Shown here in pieces: positions 12,611 to 13,174 of a stretch of DNA of 13,174 nucleotides. Both the position numbers and the translations under genes were made by a program. The notes below the pieces were generated by a model that was not told the origin of the DNA, ran no database searches, and saw only the letters and a list, made by a program, of their open reading frames with translations. The stretch is from Rhodobacteraceae bacterium UBA1943 (lineage in GTDB: Bacteria; Pseudomonadota; Alphaproteobacteria; Rhodobacterales; Rhodobacteraceae). Position 1 is the first letter of the stretch, and every line of letters starts with the position of its first letter. The stretch is taken from positions 1-13,174 of the forward strand of contig DDEX01000123.1 in NCBI GenBank assembly GCA_002336845.1, in the 5' to 3' direction.

Positions 12611-13174
12611 CATCTCGCCCCCCCCTGCGACAAGCCGCCCGAACCTGGGCGCGCATCGCCGCGCTGTCCTTTGGCGGCCCGGCGGGCCAGATCGCCGTGA
12701 TGCACCGCATTCTGGTTGAGGAGAAACGCTGGCTGGGCGACGGGCGGTTCCTGCACGCGCTGAATTTCTGTATGCTCTTGCCGGGGCCAGAGGCACAGCA
12801 ACTGGCCACCTATATCGGCTGGCTGATGCACGGGGTGCGTGGCGCGCTGATCGCCGGGGGGCTGTTCATCCTGCCCGGCGTGCTGGCGATCATGGGGCTA
12901 AGCTGGATATATGCCGTCTATGGGCAGGTGGCCATGGTGGCCGCGCTGTTCTTTGGCCTGAAGGCCGCCGTTCTGGCCATCGTGTTGCAGGCCGTGGTGC
13001 GGGTGGGCAAGCGCGCCTTGGGCAACGGGGCGATGCGGGCCATCGCCGCTGCCTCATTCCTGGCAATCTTTGCCATTGGCGCGCCCTTTCCGCTGATCGT
13101 GGCGGCGGCGGCGCTGATCGGCTGGGCCGGGGCGCGGGCCGGGCTGGCGGCGTTTCAACCCGGCGCGGGCCATG
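12607..13174 (+). CDS. chrA: Chromate efflux transporter ChrA, N-terminal part (runs off window)
   Basis: About 189 codons of a CHR-superfamily membrane transporter are visible. These proteins export chromate and lower its toxicity. After a short basic N-terminus come the hallmark SFGGPAGQIAVMHRILVEE, then LNFCMLLPGPEAQQLATYIG, and hydrophobic helices (for example GGLFILPGVLAIMGLSWIYA). This order matches the first half of long-chain ChrA, usually about 400-450 residues, so the second half should lie beyond the window. The reading frame is open to the last base. Its start codon overlaps the stop of the short ChrB-like ORF (ATGA). A weak promoter with an inverted repeat lies upstream of that ORF. 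Family assignment is strong; whether the gene is intact cannot be judged here. Confidence 0.92.
   Translation, partial: MTSRPPLRQAARTWARIAALSFGGPAGQIAVMHRILVEEKRWLGDGRFLHALNFCMLLPGPEAQQLATYIGWLMHGVRGALIAGGLFILPGVLAIMGLSWIYAVYGQVAMVAALFFGLKAAVLAIVLQAVVRVGKRALGNGAMRAIAAASFLAIFAIGAPFPLIVAAAALIGWAGARAGLAAFQPGAGH

Noticed and set aside
1..13174. CRISPR arrays, tRNA or rRNA genes, integrases and full insertion sequences.
   Set aside because: None was seen. The only repeats are the two inverted intergenic elements and short local repeats.

Overview
The window is GC-rich, with G/C-ending codons and long spurious antisense frames. Its gene content (BioMNY biotin uptake, the DUF2126 / ATP-grasp / alpha-E / transglutaminase cluster, and a ChrA close to the alphaproteobacterial form) points to an alphaproteobacterium, most likely Rhodobacteraceae/Paracoccaceae. 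This assignment is inferred from family resemblance; no rRNA gene is present.

Layout. (1) 229-6854: a compact three-gene + strand operon. It encodes a 1107-residue transglutaminase fused to a DUF2126 putative amidoligase, an 803-residue fusion of a circularly permuted ATP-grasp with an alpha-E domain, and a second, 294-residue transglutaminase-like protein. The families have been predicted from comparative genomics to make and process an unknown amide- or isopeptide-linked peptide, but the chemistry has not been established. The proteasome-like Anbu peptidase often found with such clusters is not in this window. (2) The operon is bracketed by two copies of a palindromic dispersed repeat in opposite orientation (about 1-85 and about 6866-6961, the latter possibly extending to 7025). 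(3) 7186-8573: an amidase-signature gene broken by an apparent single-base deletion near 7555. (4) 8626-10503: bioM-bioN-bioY, a complete energy-coupling-factor biotin importer. (5) 10500-10967 (-): an Rrf2-family regulator whose stop codon overlaps that of bioY. (6) 11242-11600: two unrecognised small membrane-protein ORFs, divergent from the regulator, behind an AT-rich control region with several inverted repeats. (7) 11608-12177 (-): a DinB/YfiT-like metal-binding four-helix protein. (8) 12383-13174: a chromate-resistance unit, in which a 75-residue ORF that looks like a collapsed rhodanese/ChrB protein is coupled by an ATGA overlap to chrA, which runs off the window.

The strongest candidates for something new are the ATP-grasp/amidoligase/transglutaminase operon with its flanking inverted repeats, the Rrf2/two-small-membrane-protein divergon, and the shrunken ChrB-like ORF. 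The amidase lesion could be a real recent mutation or a sequence error.
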